A stretch of 64,000 nucleotides of DNA from JAEUMD01 sp050246945 (GCA_050246945.1 JBFWVC010000012.1:1-64000), one strand, 5' to 3'; counted from the stretch's first letter, positions 54,892 through 63,646 are shown. The notes: a model not told the origin generated them from the letters alone. Numbers and translations are program-made.

Positions 54892-55226
54892 CTTTTTTTC
54901 CGATTCTGAGCACCCGGAAACGACGCAGGAATTTCTGGTGCATCCTGTGCCGGTGGGTGCGGCTCGTGCGGCTATGCGGTTTGGTCCTGGCCGGAGACGC
55001 TATCGTCTCGCGGCCGCTCAATGATTGCGTGTGAACTGCGTATGCAAATTCATCGCGGTGACCGCGTTCATCTGGGAAACGCTTCTGGCACGGTCGCAAC
55101 CGCACACTCGCGTTCAATCAGGCAGCCGCCACCATTCACTGTCCTGACGAGCATGTAGGGCTCATGACGTCCGCAGATTCGAACGATTGCCGCCAGGCAT
55201 CGTTGCTTGCCAAACTGGGACCGATA
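54892..55226. other. Gap between msmE and first permease gene
   Basis: About 335 bp inside the import operon, apart from the stem-loop at 55227. No gene is supported. It may contain an internal promoter or simply long untranslated spacer. Confidence 0.4.
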
Positions 55227-55260
55227 CCGTGTGGCGGAACCCGGAAGCGCCGCCACACGG
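55227..55260 (-). terminator. Stem-loop after msmE
   Basis: CCGTGTGGCGG (55227-55237) pairs perfectly with CCGCCACACGG (55250-55260), 12 bp downstream of the msmE stop. No T-run follows. Such hairpins commonly act as 3' stabilisers or partial terminators, giving more binding protein than permease. Confidence 0.65.
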
Positions 55261-55272
55261 CCGCAGCGATCA

Positions 55273-56403
55273 TTATTCTTTATAGGCAGACATCGGCTGC
55301 GCCTTGATCACGCCGAGCGGGCTCTTCAGGCCGCGCTTCTCAAGCACTTTGCGCGCGATGCTGTCATCGACGCCGCCATCACGGATCGTTTCCGCTGCGG
55401 CCGGCTTCTTGGGCAGGCTGTAAAGGAAGGCCGTAGCGTCTTTGATCAGCGACTTGACACGATCGTTGATGATGAAATCAAGCTCGAGTTTGACCGACCC
55501 CGGCGCAGTGTCGCTGCCGTACATTGCAGCCCAGAGGACCTTGCGGTCGATCTGTTCGGTCTGGCTCTCGGCCATCTTGGCAACCTCGCCCGCATTGTTG
55601 GGATCGGCCAGGTAGAGCTGTGCGTCGAGTTCCCCTTCCATCCACGCTTCGACGACATCCGGACGCTGCTCCATGAGGTCGTTCAGCATGACGATGAATG
55701 CGCCGTCGAGAGCGTCGAAGTCTTCACCTGAGGCAGCGCGACGCGCCAACCCCGCCTTCTCGATCTTGGTGGCAGTCGGCTCCCAAATGGCAGCCGCATC
55801 GAGCTTGCCTGCACGGAAGTTTGTGGTGATGACCTCGATGTTCTGGTTGAGGTAGCTTTCCGGCTTGACCCCAACCTTGTCGTAGGCAAGGCGTACGAAG
55901 CGGTCGGTGCATGCGCCATGTGGAGCAGCGGTTATTTTGCCGTTCATCCACTTTACGGCGTCGGTGCCATTGGCGAACTTGGGCGCGTCGTTGCGAACCA
56001 GGAAGATGTTGCACTGCTGCTTGGAGGTGCCTGCGACAGCTACGATGCGGATATCCGTGCCGCCGCGATCCGCAAGGTTGCGGAACGTCGATGCAATCGA
56101 CGGCATGTCGCCCATGTAGCCGATGTGCTGCTTTTCACCCGTCATCGCGTTCACGATGACAGAGCCCTGAAGCCCGACTTGGAATTCGACGGTTGAGCCT
56201 TCCGGAAGGTATTTCTTCCAGAATGACTTGGAGTTGTTGACGACGCCGGACCAGGATTCCGTGTAGTAGGGCTGATATCCGACGACGAGATTGACCTTCT
56301 CACCTTTCTTTCCGAATTCCACCTTGGCCTGCGCCGTCAGTGGCGCAGCTACCATGGCTGCCAGAGCAGCCGCACCGATACCAAGTGTTGTGTGCAATCG
56401 CAT
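55273..56403 (-). CDS. msmE: Methanesulfonate ABC importer, periplasmic binding protein
   Basis: 376 residues. A Sec signal peptide (about 1-26, ending LTAQA) is followed by an SsuA/TauA/NrtA-type bilobal domain (VNLVVGYQPYYTESWSGVV, VEFQVGLQGSVIVNAM, YMGDMPSIASTF, IWEPTATKIEKAGLA). A GGGAGGAAG ribosome-binding site precedes the ATG. The gene is divergent from msmA across ~756 bp. The methanesulfonate specificity is inferred from its position opposite msmABCD, the arrangement known from Methylosulfonomonas methylovora. Confidence 0.88.
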   Translation of the reverse strand: MRLHTTLGIGAAALAAMVAAPLTAQAKVEFGKKGEKVNLVVGYQPYYTESWSGVVNNSKSFWKKYLPEGSTVEFQVGLQGSVIVNAMTGEKQHIGYMGDMPSIASTFRNLADRGGTDIRIVAVAGTSKQQCNIFLVRNDAPKFANGTDAVKWMNGKITAAPHGACTDRFVRLAYDKVGVKPESYLNQNIEVITTNFRAGKLDAAAIWEPTATKIEKAGLARRAASGEDFDALDGAFIVMLNDLMEQRPDVVEAWMEGELDAQLYLADPNNAGEVAKMAESQTEQIDRKVLWAAMYGSDTAPGSVKLELDFIINDRVKSLIKDATAFLYSLPKKPAAAETIRDGGVDDSIARKVLEKRGLKSPLGVIKAQPMSAYKE

Positions 56404-57159
56404 ATGCGCTTCCTCCCGAAGCTTTGCAGTTGAACCCGGGACCTTTAACGGTGCCTCTTGGTTTTGTTATGCTTGTGACTGGTCTTTTTTTCGTATCACC
56501 TAGCCACAGCATTTCTTCGACTTGAGATCGCGTGGTTTTGCTTAGGTTTTATTCCCTCCTGAACAGTACAGGCACGCGCGTCGTTCCGGTCTTTTCCGGG
56601 CGTTCACCGTGCCGGAGCGTAAACAGGCAAGCGCCGACCAACACGACGGGGTCATGCCAAGTTGTCGCAGCTATAATGGCACGCTGCAAACCCCTCATTG
56701 TAAAATCGTTCGTGTTGATGCTGTGATACCTGCAACCTATCAAAGTGGCGTCTTGCTTAGGTTGACCCGCACTTAATCAAACTTAGGCTCAAAAAACTCA
56801 TAATCCTTCTGAGGGCGTCCTGCGGGCGTTCGCTGCTTTTCCCCGGGCAATTGGGGTCCGCTTCCACCCATTCGGCATCCGAATTGGACACCCATCGTAA
56901 TTAGTAGGTTCGATCACGTGATAGGAAGTTTTGATTGTTTTCATCAATCATCAGTGTGGCACAGTTGCCGTCAGAATTCACGCAGCAGTCCGGTGTTTCC
57001 GGGTTTGCCGGTCCCGGCAAGATGGCATGTCGGCGCAGATTGGAGGCGACCGGCGCCCACAATTCCCGAAGCAAAAGCCGAAGCGGCTGCCGCGAGAACA
57101 GCACCCCAAACTTAAAAATCCGCCAGATCAGTCGAGCGGATGCAGGAGGAGGTAGACGA
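56404..57159. other. msmE-msmA divergent promoter region
   Basis: 756 bp without a supported gene. It is AT-richer than its surroundings. Near msmA are two palindromes: ATCACGTGAT at 56913-56922 and TTGAT-N7-ATCAA at 56931-56947. These are plausible operators for the inducible msm operons. No sigma-54 -24/-12 element with correct spacing was found. Confidence 0.55.
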
Positions 57160-58422
57160 ATGCCAGCGAGGAATCACAGCCAATGGCTCGCGAATCCCAA
57201 GCTTGAGGGAGGCGAGTGGATCGACAGCCGGGTGTACTCGGAACAGCAGATCTTCGACGAGGAGATGGAAAAAATCTTCAAGCGAGTCTGGGTGCCAGTC
57301 TGTCACGAGTCTGAGTTGCCGGATCCATACAGCTTCCGCACCACATCGATCGCAGGAGAGCCGATCATCGTCTCGCGCGGTCCCGATAATGAAATCCGTG
57401 CCTTCCTGAACGTCTGCCCGCATCGCGGCATGTTGCTGGAGCGCCGTCCGTCGGGCAGCTTCCTCGAGGGGCAGCCGTCGGGCAATCCGAAGCGTATCAC
57501 CTGCATGTTCCACGCGTGGCAGTTCGACATGAAGGGCAACTGCGTCTACGTGGCGCGTGAAAAGGAAGGCTACCAGGATCGCCTGTGCAAGGAGGACGTA
57601 GGCCTGCGTCGACTGCGTTGCGAGGTGAAGTTCGGCGGTTTCGTCTGGGTGAACCTGGACGACACTCCCGAAGTTGGACTTGAGGAGTGGGCTGGCGAGC
57701 CGTTCGAGTGCCTGCGCAAGAGCATCGATGCCGAGCCGCTCGAGGTCTTCCACTATCACAAGGCGGTTATCGATACGAACTACAAGCTGTGGCACGACAC
57801 CAACAGCGAATTCTATCACGACTTCATGCACTACCATAACCGCGTCACAGGCTTTAACGACGCCTACTTCGCGCGCAAGAACTTCGCCTTCAAGCATGGT
57901 CACGTCGTGGTCGGTACGTTCGAGGTGAACTATGAGAACTACGAGGGCTTCGAGAGCCGTGGCGACCTGTCGTTCCCGCATCTGCCGCCGAACCAGTGGT
58001 ACATGGTCGATTTGTTCCCGGGCATGAACTTCAACCTTCGCGGTTCCGCCCTGCGCTGTGACATCGTCACGCCGCTTGGGCCCGACAAGGTAATGATCGA
58101 GTTCCGCGGCCTGGGCCTCAAGCGCGATACGCCTGCCGAGCGTGAGACTCGCATCAATCACCACAACTCGATCTGGGGACCGTTCGGCCGCAACCTGCAC
58201 GAGGATCTGATCGGCGTCGCCGGCCAGGGCACGACGATGCGTCCCCACACCGAGTCGCGCAAGATTCTGCACGGGCGTCACGAGAACCAGACGATCCATG
58301 ACGAGGTCGGCATGCGCCACTACTACGACGAGTGGGGTCGCTGGATGAACCGACTGCCCAACGATCCCGAGCAGCCGTGGCACGAACGCAATCCGGGCGA
58401 GTCGGCTCAGGCTGCCGAGTAG
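57160..58422 (+). CDS. msmA: Methanesulfonate monooxygenase, hydroxylase large subunit
   Basis: 420 residues. The N-terminal Rieske domain has C86-P-H88 and C115-x2-H118 with 26 residues between His88 and Cys115, instead of the usual 15-17; this long spacing is the hallmark of MsmA. The catalytic domain follows, with the mononuclear iron site in the HDTNSEFYHDFMHYHNR region. The enzyme splits methanesulfonate to formaldehyde and sulfite using O2 and NADH with MsmBCD. GGAGGAGG precedes the ATG at 57160. A stem-loop (GGGGCGGC/GCCGCCCC, 58441-58467) separates it from msmB. Confidence 0.95.
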   Translation: MPARNHSQWLANPKLEGGEWIDSRVYSEQQIFDEEMEKIFKRVWVPVCHESELPDPYSFRTTSIAGEPIIVSRGPDNEIRAFLNVCPHRGMLLERRPSGSFLEGQPSGNPKRITCMFHAWQFDMKGNCVYVAREKEGYQDRLCKEDVGLRRLRCEVKFGGFVWVNLDDTPEVGLEEWAGEPFECLRKSIDAEPLEVFHYHKAVIDTNYKLWHDTNSEFYHDFMHYHNRVTGFNDAYFARKNFAFKHGHVVVGTFEVNYENYEGFESRGDLSFPHLPPNQWYMVDLFPGMNFNLRGSALRCDIVTPLGPDKVMIEFRGLGLKRDTPAERETRINHHNSIWGPFGRNLHEDLIGVAGQGTTMRPHTESRKILHGRHENQTIHDEVGMRHYYDEWGRWMNRLPNDPEQPWHERNPGESAQAAE

Positions 58423-58440
58423 GCAATCGCTGGAATTGAA

Positions 58441-58467
58441 GGGGCGGCCGATCCATCGCGCCGCCCC
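58441..58467 (+). other. Intercistronic stem-loop between msmA and msmB
   Basis: GGGGCGGC (58441-58448) pairs with GCCGCCCC (58460-58467), without a T-run. It may protect the msmA 3' end or reduce readthrough. Confidence 0.55.
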
Positions 58468-58610
58468 GCTCCCGCCGGACCGGCTGCCTTTATCGAGCCT
58501 CGAGCGTCTTGCCAGGGGCCGAGCGGCCGATGTTCGCGGTTCAGGATAGAACACACGACCTTTAAAGCGACAAAAACAAACGAACGCTCTACGAAATGGG
58601 AGATGCGTCC

Positions 58611-59108
58611 ATGCACAAGAACGGACACGATGCCGCGTCCGTGGTTCGCGACACCATCTATCGCGCAACCATGGCCCTCGATGACCAGAAGTGGGAAGAT
58701 TGGCTGAACCTCTGCGACGAGGACTTCCATTACAAGATTTCCTCGTTCAGCCCTGAGATCAATAAGGACATGATCTATCTGCAGGGCAAGCGCAGGGACA
58801 TGGAGACGCTGGTGCGCCTGCTGCCCAAGCACAACACCGATCATTCGCCACTGCGTCGCCACACCTCGGTCTATGCGGTGGACGTCGCCGACGACATGTC
58901 GAGTGCGACCGCGGTCAGTTCCTTCGTCATCTATCAGAACATGCTCGATGGCGTGAACTCGCACCTCGACTCCGGCGAGAGCCGCTTGTTCCTGGTTGGC
59001 AAGTATCACGACACGTTCAAGCTCGAGGATGGCAAGGCGAAGTTCGTCAAGCGCGAGGTACGCCTCGACAACCGCCGCCTCGACAAGGGCTCTCACTGGC
59101 CGCTGTAA
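58611..59108 (+). CDS. msmB: Methanesulfonate monooxygenase, hydroxylase small subunit
   Basis: 165 residues. It has the cone-shaped beta-subunit fold of ring-hydroxylating oxygenases: SVVRDTIYRATMALDDQKWEDW, CDEDFHYKISSF, RRHTSVYAVDV, SFVIYQNM and a final KFVKREVRLDNRRL. It assembles with MsmA as the hydroxylase. The ATG at 58611 has GGGAGA at 7 bp; an in-frame ATG at 58596 lacks a good site. Confidence 0.93.
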   Translation: MHKNGHDAASVVRDTIYRATMALDDQKWEDWLNLCDEDFHYKISSFSPEINKDMIYLQGKRRDMETLVRLLPKHNTDHSPLRRHTSVYAVDVADDMSSATAVSSFVIYQNMLDGVNSHLDSGESRLFLVGKYHDTFKLEDGKAKFVKREVRLDNRRLDKGSHWPL

Positions 59109-59404
59109 TGTCGTGGCTGCATGCCCGTAGGAGTTGGTTTTGCGGGTGAGCGCGCGTGCGGTGGCCAGCTATGCACTGCACGTGCGGCTCGATGGGTGAC
59201 AGCCGGCAAGCAGAATTTGGGACGTTGGTGATATGGCGCGTGACACGGCGGCCAAGCCCCGCGTACAGCCAGCAATCTCGAGCTCGATTCTCGACCATTG
59301 ATCGAACGTCCGTGTTTCCGTCACCGCTTGCAACCTGCGCATCGGTCGACGGGCACATAAATTGGGGACCGCCCACCAAGGGCGAGGAAGGAACAGCATC
59401 CAAG

Positions 59405-59785
59405 ATGAGCTGGATCAAAGTCTGTAAGGCATCCGACGTGGCGCCTAACTCACTCAAGAAGTTCTGGGTGGCCGGCGGCATTCCGATTGTCATCGCAAAC
59501 TACGGCTCGGGTTTTGCCGCGATGCCGCCAGTCTGCCCGCACATGGAGGAACCGCTGGAGGAGTCCGGCGTCATCGCCAACTGCGTTCTGACCTGCACTA
59601 AGCATTTGTGGGCCTGGAATCTGAAAACTCTCGCGCAAGAGGGAACCGAGACCGAAAAGGACATCAAGACCTATCAGTGCAAGGAAGAGAACGGCGAGAT
59701 CATGGCTTTCGTCGAAGAGGAGATCGTCTACGACTACGACGACGATGATGACATGGACGACGATGCCTTCTTCGCCAAGTCTTGA
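59405..59785 (+). CDS. msmC: Methanesulfonate monooxygenase, Rieske ferredoxin component
   Basis: 126 residues. Rieske [2Fe-2S] ligands are C44-P-H46 and C64-x2-H67 with 17 residues between, in a MppvCPHMEEPL / LTCTKHLWAW context. The C-terminus is exceptionally acidic (eight Asp among YDYDDDDDMDDDAFF), which may steer docking to the reductase or hydroxylase. It carries electrons from MsmD to MsmAB. About 295 bp without a gene separate it from msmB. Confidence 0.93.
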   Translation: MSWIKVCKASDVAPNSLKKFWVAGGIPIVIANYGSGFAAMPPVCPHMEEPLEESGVIANCVLTCTKHLWAWNLKTLAQEGTETEKDIKTYQCKEENGEIMAFVEEEIVYDYDDDDDMDDDAFFAKS

Positions 59786-59916
59786 TCGTTCATCACCCCA
59801 TATGCCGATTGCCTGCGCGGACCCGAGGAGTGCCGCGCACCTGTGATCGGTGATGGAATCCGGCAGGCCGGCGCGCCGCTGGTCGGCCCAAACATCCTAA
59901 TGAGAACGCGCGCGCC

Positions 59917-60960
59917 ATGAAAGTGACGGTCCAGAGCAAGACGGGCATCGCCGAGTTTGAGGGCGACCCTGCGGACAATCTGCTCTACGCCGGTCTGAAG
60001 CAGGGCCTGGGCCTTCCCTACGAGTGCGCGACCGGCACCTGCGGAACGTGCCGCGCCCGCGTCATGGAGGGCGAGGTTTCGCTTGCCTGGGATCAGGCTC
60101 CCGGATTGGCCTATGTCAAGAAGGCCAAGAACGAGGTGCTGCTCTGCCAGGCACATGCGCACGGCGACTGCGTGCTGCGTGTGCCCGCCAAGGTGGAGCC
60201 GCTGATCGGGGTCGCGCAACACCCTGCCAATTATTCCGGCCGTATCGACAATGTGCGCCGCCTCACGCACGACGTGATCCATTTCGAGGTGCAGCTCGAC
60301 CGGCAGATGTCCTTCGCCGCTGGCCAGTTCGCGGCAATCTTGTGCGAGGATGTGGTGGGCACGCGCGCCTACTCGATGGTCAACTACGCCGAGAGCACCG
60401 ACCGCCTCGTCTTTGTCGTCAAGCGCAAGCCCGGCGGGCGATTCTCCGACTGGCTGTTCGAGACCGAGGTCATGGGCAAGCCGCTCAAGATGCTGGGTCC
60501 GCTCGGCCGCGCCACCTTCCGTCCGGAGGAGAGCAAGAACTTCGTCTGCATCGCCGGCGGCTCCGGTGTTGCCGGCATGATGTCGATCGCCCAGCACGCC
60601 ACCCGGAACGGCTACCTGAAATCGCACACCGGCCACATCTACTTCGGCGTGCGCACGATGGAAGACTGCTTCTATACAGCGGAGTTTGCCGAGCAGGTTC
60701 GTTGTTCCGACGGCAATCTGGAGGTCACAATCGCGCTTTCCAACGAGGAGCCGCCACAGCCGACCCATCCTGCCCACCCGGAGATCCGCCTCGCCGGCGG
60801 CTTCGTTCATGAGGTGGCGGCGCGCGATATGGCAGGCCGCTACGACAATATGGTTGGCTTCGTCGCAGGTCCACCGCCAATGGTCGATGGTGCTTTGCGT
60901 ATGCTGATCATGGAAGCGCGGCTGCCCGCGGAGTTCATCCGTTACGACAAGTTCGGTTGA
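59917..60960 (+). CDS. msmD: Methanesulfonate monooxygenase, NADH reductase
   Basis: 347 residues. An N-terminal plant-type [2Fe-2S] ferredoxin domain has ligands C37, C42, C45 and C77 (YECATGTCGTC, LLCQAH). A FAD domain follows with the RAYSM motif, then an NAD domain with FVCIAGGSGVAGM and the late FVAGPPPMVDGAL. It passes electrons from NADH to MsmC. The layout is as in class IB oxygenase reductases. Confidence 0.94.
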   Translation: MKVTVQSKTGIAEFEGDPADNLLYAGLKQGLGLPYECATGTCGTCRARVMEGEVSLAWDQAPGLAYVKKAKNEVLLCQAHAHGDCVLRVPAKVEPLIGVAQHPANYSGRIDNVRRLTHDVIHFEVQLDRQMSFAAGQFAAILCEDVVGTRAYSMVNYAESTDRLVFVVKRKPGGRFSDWLFETEVMGKPLKMLGPLGRATFRPEESKNFVCIAGGSGVAGMMSIAQHATRNGYLKSHTGHIYFGVRTMEDCFYTAEFAEQVRCSDGNLEVTIALSNEEPPQPTHPAHPEIRLAGGFVHEVAARDMAGRYDNMVGFVAGPPPMVDGALRMLIMEARLPAEFIRYDKFG

Positions 60961-61051
60961 GCCGCTGCGCGATTAGCATTCACCACCGGCCGCTTCGGCG
61001 GTGTAGTATGGAATAGGAAGGCCGGCGGCTGCCGGGCACATGGAGCAAGCA

Positions 61052-61498
61052 ATGGTCGATACCAGCAAGGCGCAGTCAGTTCTGAGCGGCGCGAGCCTGT
61101 TCAAGGGGCTGAAGCCGGAGGCAATCGCAGCGCTTGCCAACATGGCGGACCAGATCCGCTTCGAAGAGGGTGACGACATCTATCGGCTGGGCGATTCTGC
61201 GCTGCAAGTATTCGTCGTTGTTAGTGGCAGCGTGCGCTTTTCGCTTGGCGTCGGGAATCGAGCCTCCTCCGCCAACTCGATCATGGAAGCCGGCGAGACC
61301 TTCGGCTGGGCCGCTCTGATCGGCGAGGAACCGCGCCGCGTCGCCACCGCCACCTGCCTGGACGATACCACCGTGCTGGCCATCAGCGGCAACGCCCTGA
61401 CCCGCTATTTTTCGACCGACACGGCCAGCGGGTACGCCGTCATGCGTCAGCTCGCCGACCGGATCTCGCGCGATCTCCTGTCTGCGCTGACGACCTGA
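61052..61498 (+). CDS. Cyclic-nucleotide-binding domain protein without HTH
   Basis: 148 residues (152 from the ATG at 61040; the second has GGAG at 6 bp). A single Crp-type cNMP-binding domain (LFKGLKPEAIAALANMADQI, FEEGDDIYRLGDSALQVFVVVSGSVRFSL, ETFGWAALI) ends after the dimerisation helix (YAVMRQLADRISRDLLSAL). There is no helix-turn-helix, so it cannot bind DNA as Crp or Fnr does. It lies 91 bp after msmD and before ackA in the same direction. It may be a sensor or protein-interaction module. Confidence 0.82.
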   Translation: MVDTSKAQSVLSGASLFKGLKPEAIAALANMADQIRFEEGDDIYRLGDSALQVFVVVSGSVRFSLGVGNRASSANSIMEAGETFGWAALIGEEPRRVATATCLDDTTVLAISGNALTRYFSTDTASGYAVMRQLADRISRDLLSALTT

Positions 61499-61647
61499 GC
61501 CACCACCGGGCGCCACGTCGAAACCTCGGCTGCATCTCGACATGTGCGCCCGATTCTGTGATACGCCTGCCGGACCGACTGGCAGCGGGTCGAGCAGTGC
61601 TTCGCTGGGCGGGTCGGGTCATCGCCAGAGAGACGACGTTCCGGACA

Positions 61648-62823
61648 ATGCCAACCGATGCGATCCTGACACTTAACGCGGGCTCCTCCTCCATCAAGTT
61701 CGCTCTGTATGAAGCGCACGAGCGCCTCGATGTCCGCATGCGCGGGCAGGTCGAGAACATTGGCGGCGCGGCGATGCTTCAGGTGAAAGCGGCCAATGAT
61801 GAAAAGTCGACGCGCCCCGTCGACGTGAAGGATCATGCGGGCGCCTTGCGGCAGATTCTCGACGTTGTGCAGTCGAATTCGAACGGTGCGCGCGTCGCTG
61901 CCGTCGGCCATCGCATTACACATGGCGGCCCGGATTTCGCCGAGCCGTTTGTTCTGGATGCTGCGAGCCTCGTCAGGCTGCGCGGCTATATGCCATGGGC
62001 GCCACTGCATCAGCCCTACAACATCGCAGCCGTGGAAGGTGCTGCCGAGGTGTTTCCCGATGCTATCCAGGTCGGCTGCTTCGATACCGGCTTTCATCGC
62101 GGCCATCCCTGGGTCAGCGACGCCTATGCACTTCCGCGCCGCTATTATGACCAGGGGCTGCGGCGCTACGGGTTCCACGGCTTGTCCTATCGCTCGGTGA
62201 GCAGCCAACTCGCCGCGCTGGCTCCCGAGATCGCGCAGGGCAAGGTCGTCATCGCGCATCTGGGTAACGGCGCGTCGATGTGCGCCATCAAGAACGGCAA
62301 GAGCGTCGCCTCCACCATGGGCTTCACCGCGCTCGACGGCCTCGCCATGGGCACCCGTTGCGGGTCGATCGATCCCGGGGTGCTGCTCTATCTGCTTCAG
62401 GAGGAGGGGCTCACCCCCGCGCAGTTGAGCCACGTGCTCTATCGCGAGAGCGGCCTGCTCGGGCTTTCTGGCATGGCCAGCGACATGCGAACGCTGGAAT
62501 CCTCCGATGCTCCGGCCGCCCGCCAGGCGATTGAATACTTCGTGCACCGTATCAGGTCCGAACTAGGTGCGTTGGCGATGACGCTCGGCGGCCTTGACGC
62601 GCTCGTGTTCTGCGGCGGCATCGGTGAGAACTCGCATTTCGTCAGGGCTGAGGTCTGCCGCGATCTGGGCTGGCTTGGCATCGCGATTGACGACGCGGCG
62701 AACCGCGCAAGCCGCACGCACATCGGTTCAGGCCCCATGCCAGTATTGGTGGTCCGGACAGACGAGGAAGCCGTTATCGCCGCCGCGGCTCTGCAAAAGC
62801 TCGCTGCCGTCCACACCGGTTGA
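61648..62823 (+). CDS. ackA: Acetate kinase
   Basis: 391 residues. ASKHA-fold motifs are LTLNAGSSSIKFALYE near the N-terminus, AVGHRITHGGPDF, RRYGFHGLSYRSV, HLGNGASMCAIKNGKS and DALVFCGGIGEN. It interconverts acetyl phosphate plus ADP with acetate plus ATP. The start at MPTDAILT places the phosphate-1 loop close to the N-terminus. No pta or phosphoketolase gene is in the window. It runs in the same direction as the msm operon, 149 bp after the cNMP-binding gene. Confidence 0.94.
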   Translation: MPTDAILTLNAGSSSIKFALYEAHERLDVRMRGQVENIGGAAMLQVKAANDEKSTRPVDVKDHAGALRQILDVVQSNSNGARVAAVGHRITHGGPDFAEPFVLDAASLVRLRGYMPWAPLHQPYNIAAVEGAAEVFPDAIQVGCFDTGFHRGHPWVSDAYALPRRYYDQGLRRYGFHGLSYRSVSSQLAALAPEIAQGKVVIAHLGNGASMCAIKNGKSVASTMGFTALDGLAMGTRCGSIDPGVLLYLLQEEGLTPAQLSHVLYRESGLLGLSGMASDMRTLESSDAPAARQAIEYFVHRIRSELGALAMTLGGLDALVFCGGIGENSHFVRAEVCRDLGWLGIAIDDAANRASRTHIGSGPMPVLVVRTDEEAVIAAAALQKLAAVHTG

Positions 62824-62857
62824 CTTGGCCTTCACCCAAAGCGGCAGCGTTGTCCCG

Positions 62858-63517
62858 TCAACCCTTGCCCTCGCGCAGCAGGCCCTCGTAGTCCTCCATC
62901 GAGATCAGGCCCCCTTCCGTTTCGGCGCGTCCCTGGTCACCTGCCGGCAGCACCTCCTGGATGGCGTCGATGCGCTTCCACGCCGGCAGCGGTGCCTTGC
63001 CGTGCGCATCGGGTACATATCTGGAGGCGTCGATGCGGCCCATGCGGTGGATGTAGCGCGGGCAGTTGACGAAGATCTGCTCGACCCTGGCCTTCACCGC
63101 GAGCTGCGCGCCTGGAAATCTGCGCAAGAGTTCGGCATCCTCCGAGAGTTCCGCCGTCGCCTGGACTCGCGTGCGGTGCGGCGTTTCGAAATCGATGAAC
63201 AGCATGCCGATGCGCTGGCTGGCCGCGATGTTGCCCATCGACAGGAACATGCCGTTGCCATCGTAGCTTGGAAACACGAGCGTCTTGTCGTCGAGCGCGG
63301 TTACCAGGCCCGGTGTGCCGCCCTTATGGGAGACTGTCGGCCAGCCATCAGCGTTGACAGAGGAGAGAAAGAAGAAATCGCGCGATTGGATGAACGCCTT
63401 GTCCTCATCCGTGAGCGTGTCGTGGACGATAACCTTGGAAACCATATCGGCGAGACCGCGGGTTGCGAACTTGTCCTGCAGCGCGCGCTGGGCGTCGCGA
63501 TAAAGTGCTTCTGACAT
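62858..63517 (-). CDS. Pyridoxamine 5'-phosphate oxidase-like FMN split-barrel protein
   Basis: 219 residues. It shows the FMN-binding split-barrel pattern: FFFLSSVNADGWPTVSHKGG, LVFPSYDGNGMFLSMGNIA, RIGMLFIDFETPHRTRVQAT and CPRYIHRMGRID. These fit the PNPOx-like MSMEG_1061 group rather than PdxH, which is encoded at 33739. A GGGAGG site precedes the ATG. It converges with ackA. Cofactor (FMN or F420) and substrate are unknown. Confidence 0.82.
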   Translation of the reverse strand: MSEALYRDAQRALQDKFATRGLADMVSKVIVHDTLTDEDKAFIQSRDFFFLSSVNADGWPTVSHKGGTPGLVTALDDKTLVFPSYDGNGMFLSMGNIAASQRIGMLFIDFETPHRTRVQATAELSEDAELLRRFPGAQLAVKARVEQIFVNCPRYIHRMGRIDASRYVPDAHGKAPLPAWKRIDAIQEVLPAGDQGRAETEGGLISMEDYEGLLREGKG

Positions 63518-63624
63518 TCTTCTGCGCCTCCCGGTCTGGCCCGCATGTATGCAGGCACGTCGTTGACACGCAAGTTAATGTCTTTCCCGATGCAAGGGAA
63601 CCGATCGCATGATCAGAATAAGAG

Positions 63625-63646
63625 TGCGGCCTGCGCCGCACTCCTG
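63625..63646. terminator. Possible terminator hairpin
   Basis: GAGTGCGGC pairs with GCCGCACTC around a CTGC-type loop. On the minus strand a short TTATTCT tract follows, which could terminate the small gene at 63792. The T-run is weak. Confidence 0.4.

Noticed and set aside
56931..56947. FNR box in front of msmA
   Set aside because: The arms TTGAT/ATCAA are right but the spacing is 7, not 4, so it does not match the FNR consensus; kept only as a general palindrome.
56953..56973. Sigma-54 promoter (TGGCAC...TTGC) before msmA
   Set aside because: The two blocks are only 2 bases apart, too close for a -24/-12 element.
57112..58668. Long open frame of over 500 codons antisense to msmA
   Set aside because: It is the mirror of a GC-rich, strongly biased gene. 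The plus-strand product has a full Rieske oxygenase match, and the antisense translation has no domain.
59734..60810. Long antisense frame opposite msmD
   Set aside because: Shadow of msmD; its translation is His/Gly/Leu-rich without motifs, and it ends inside the acidic tail codons of msmC.
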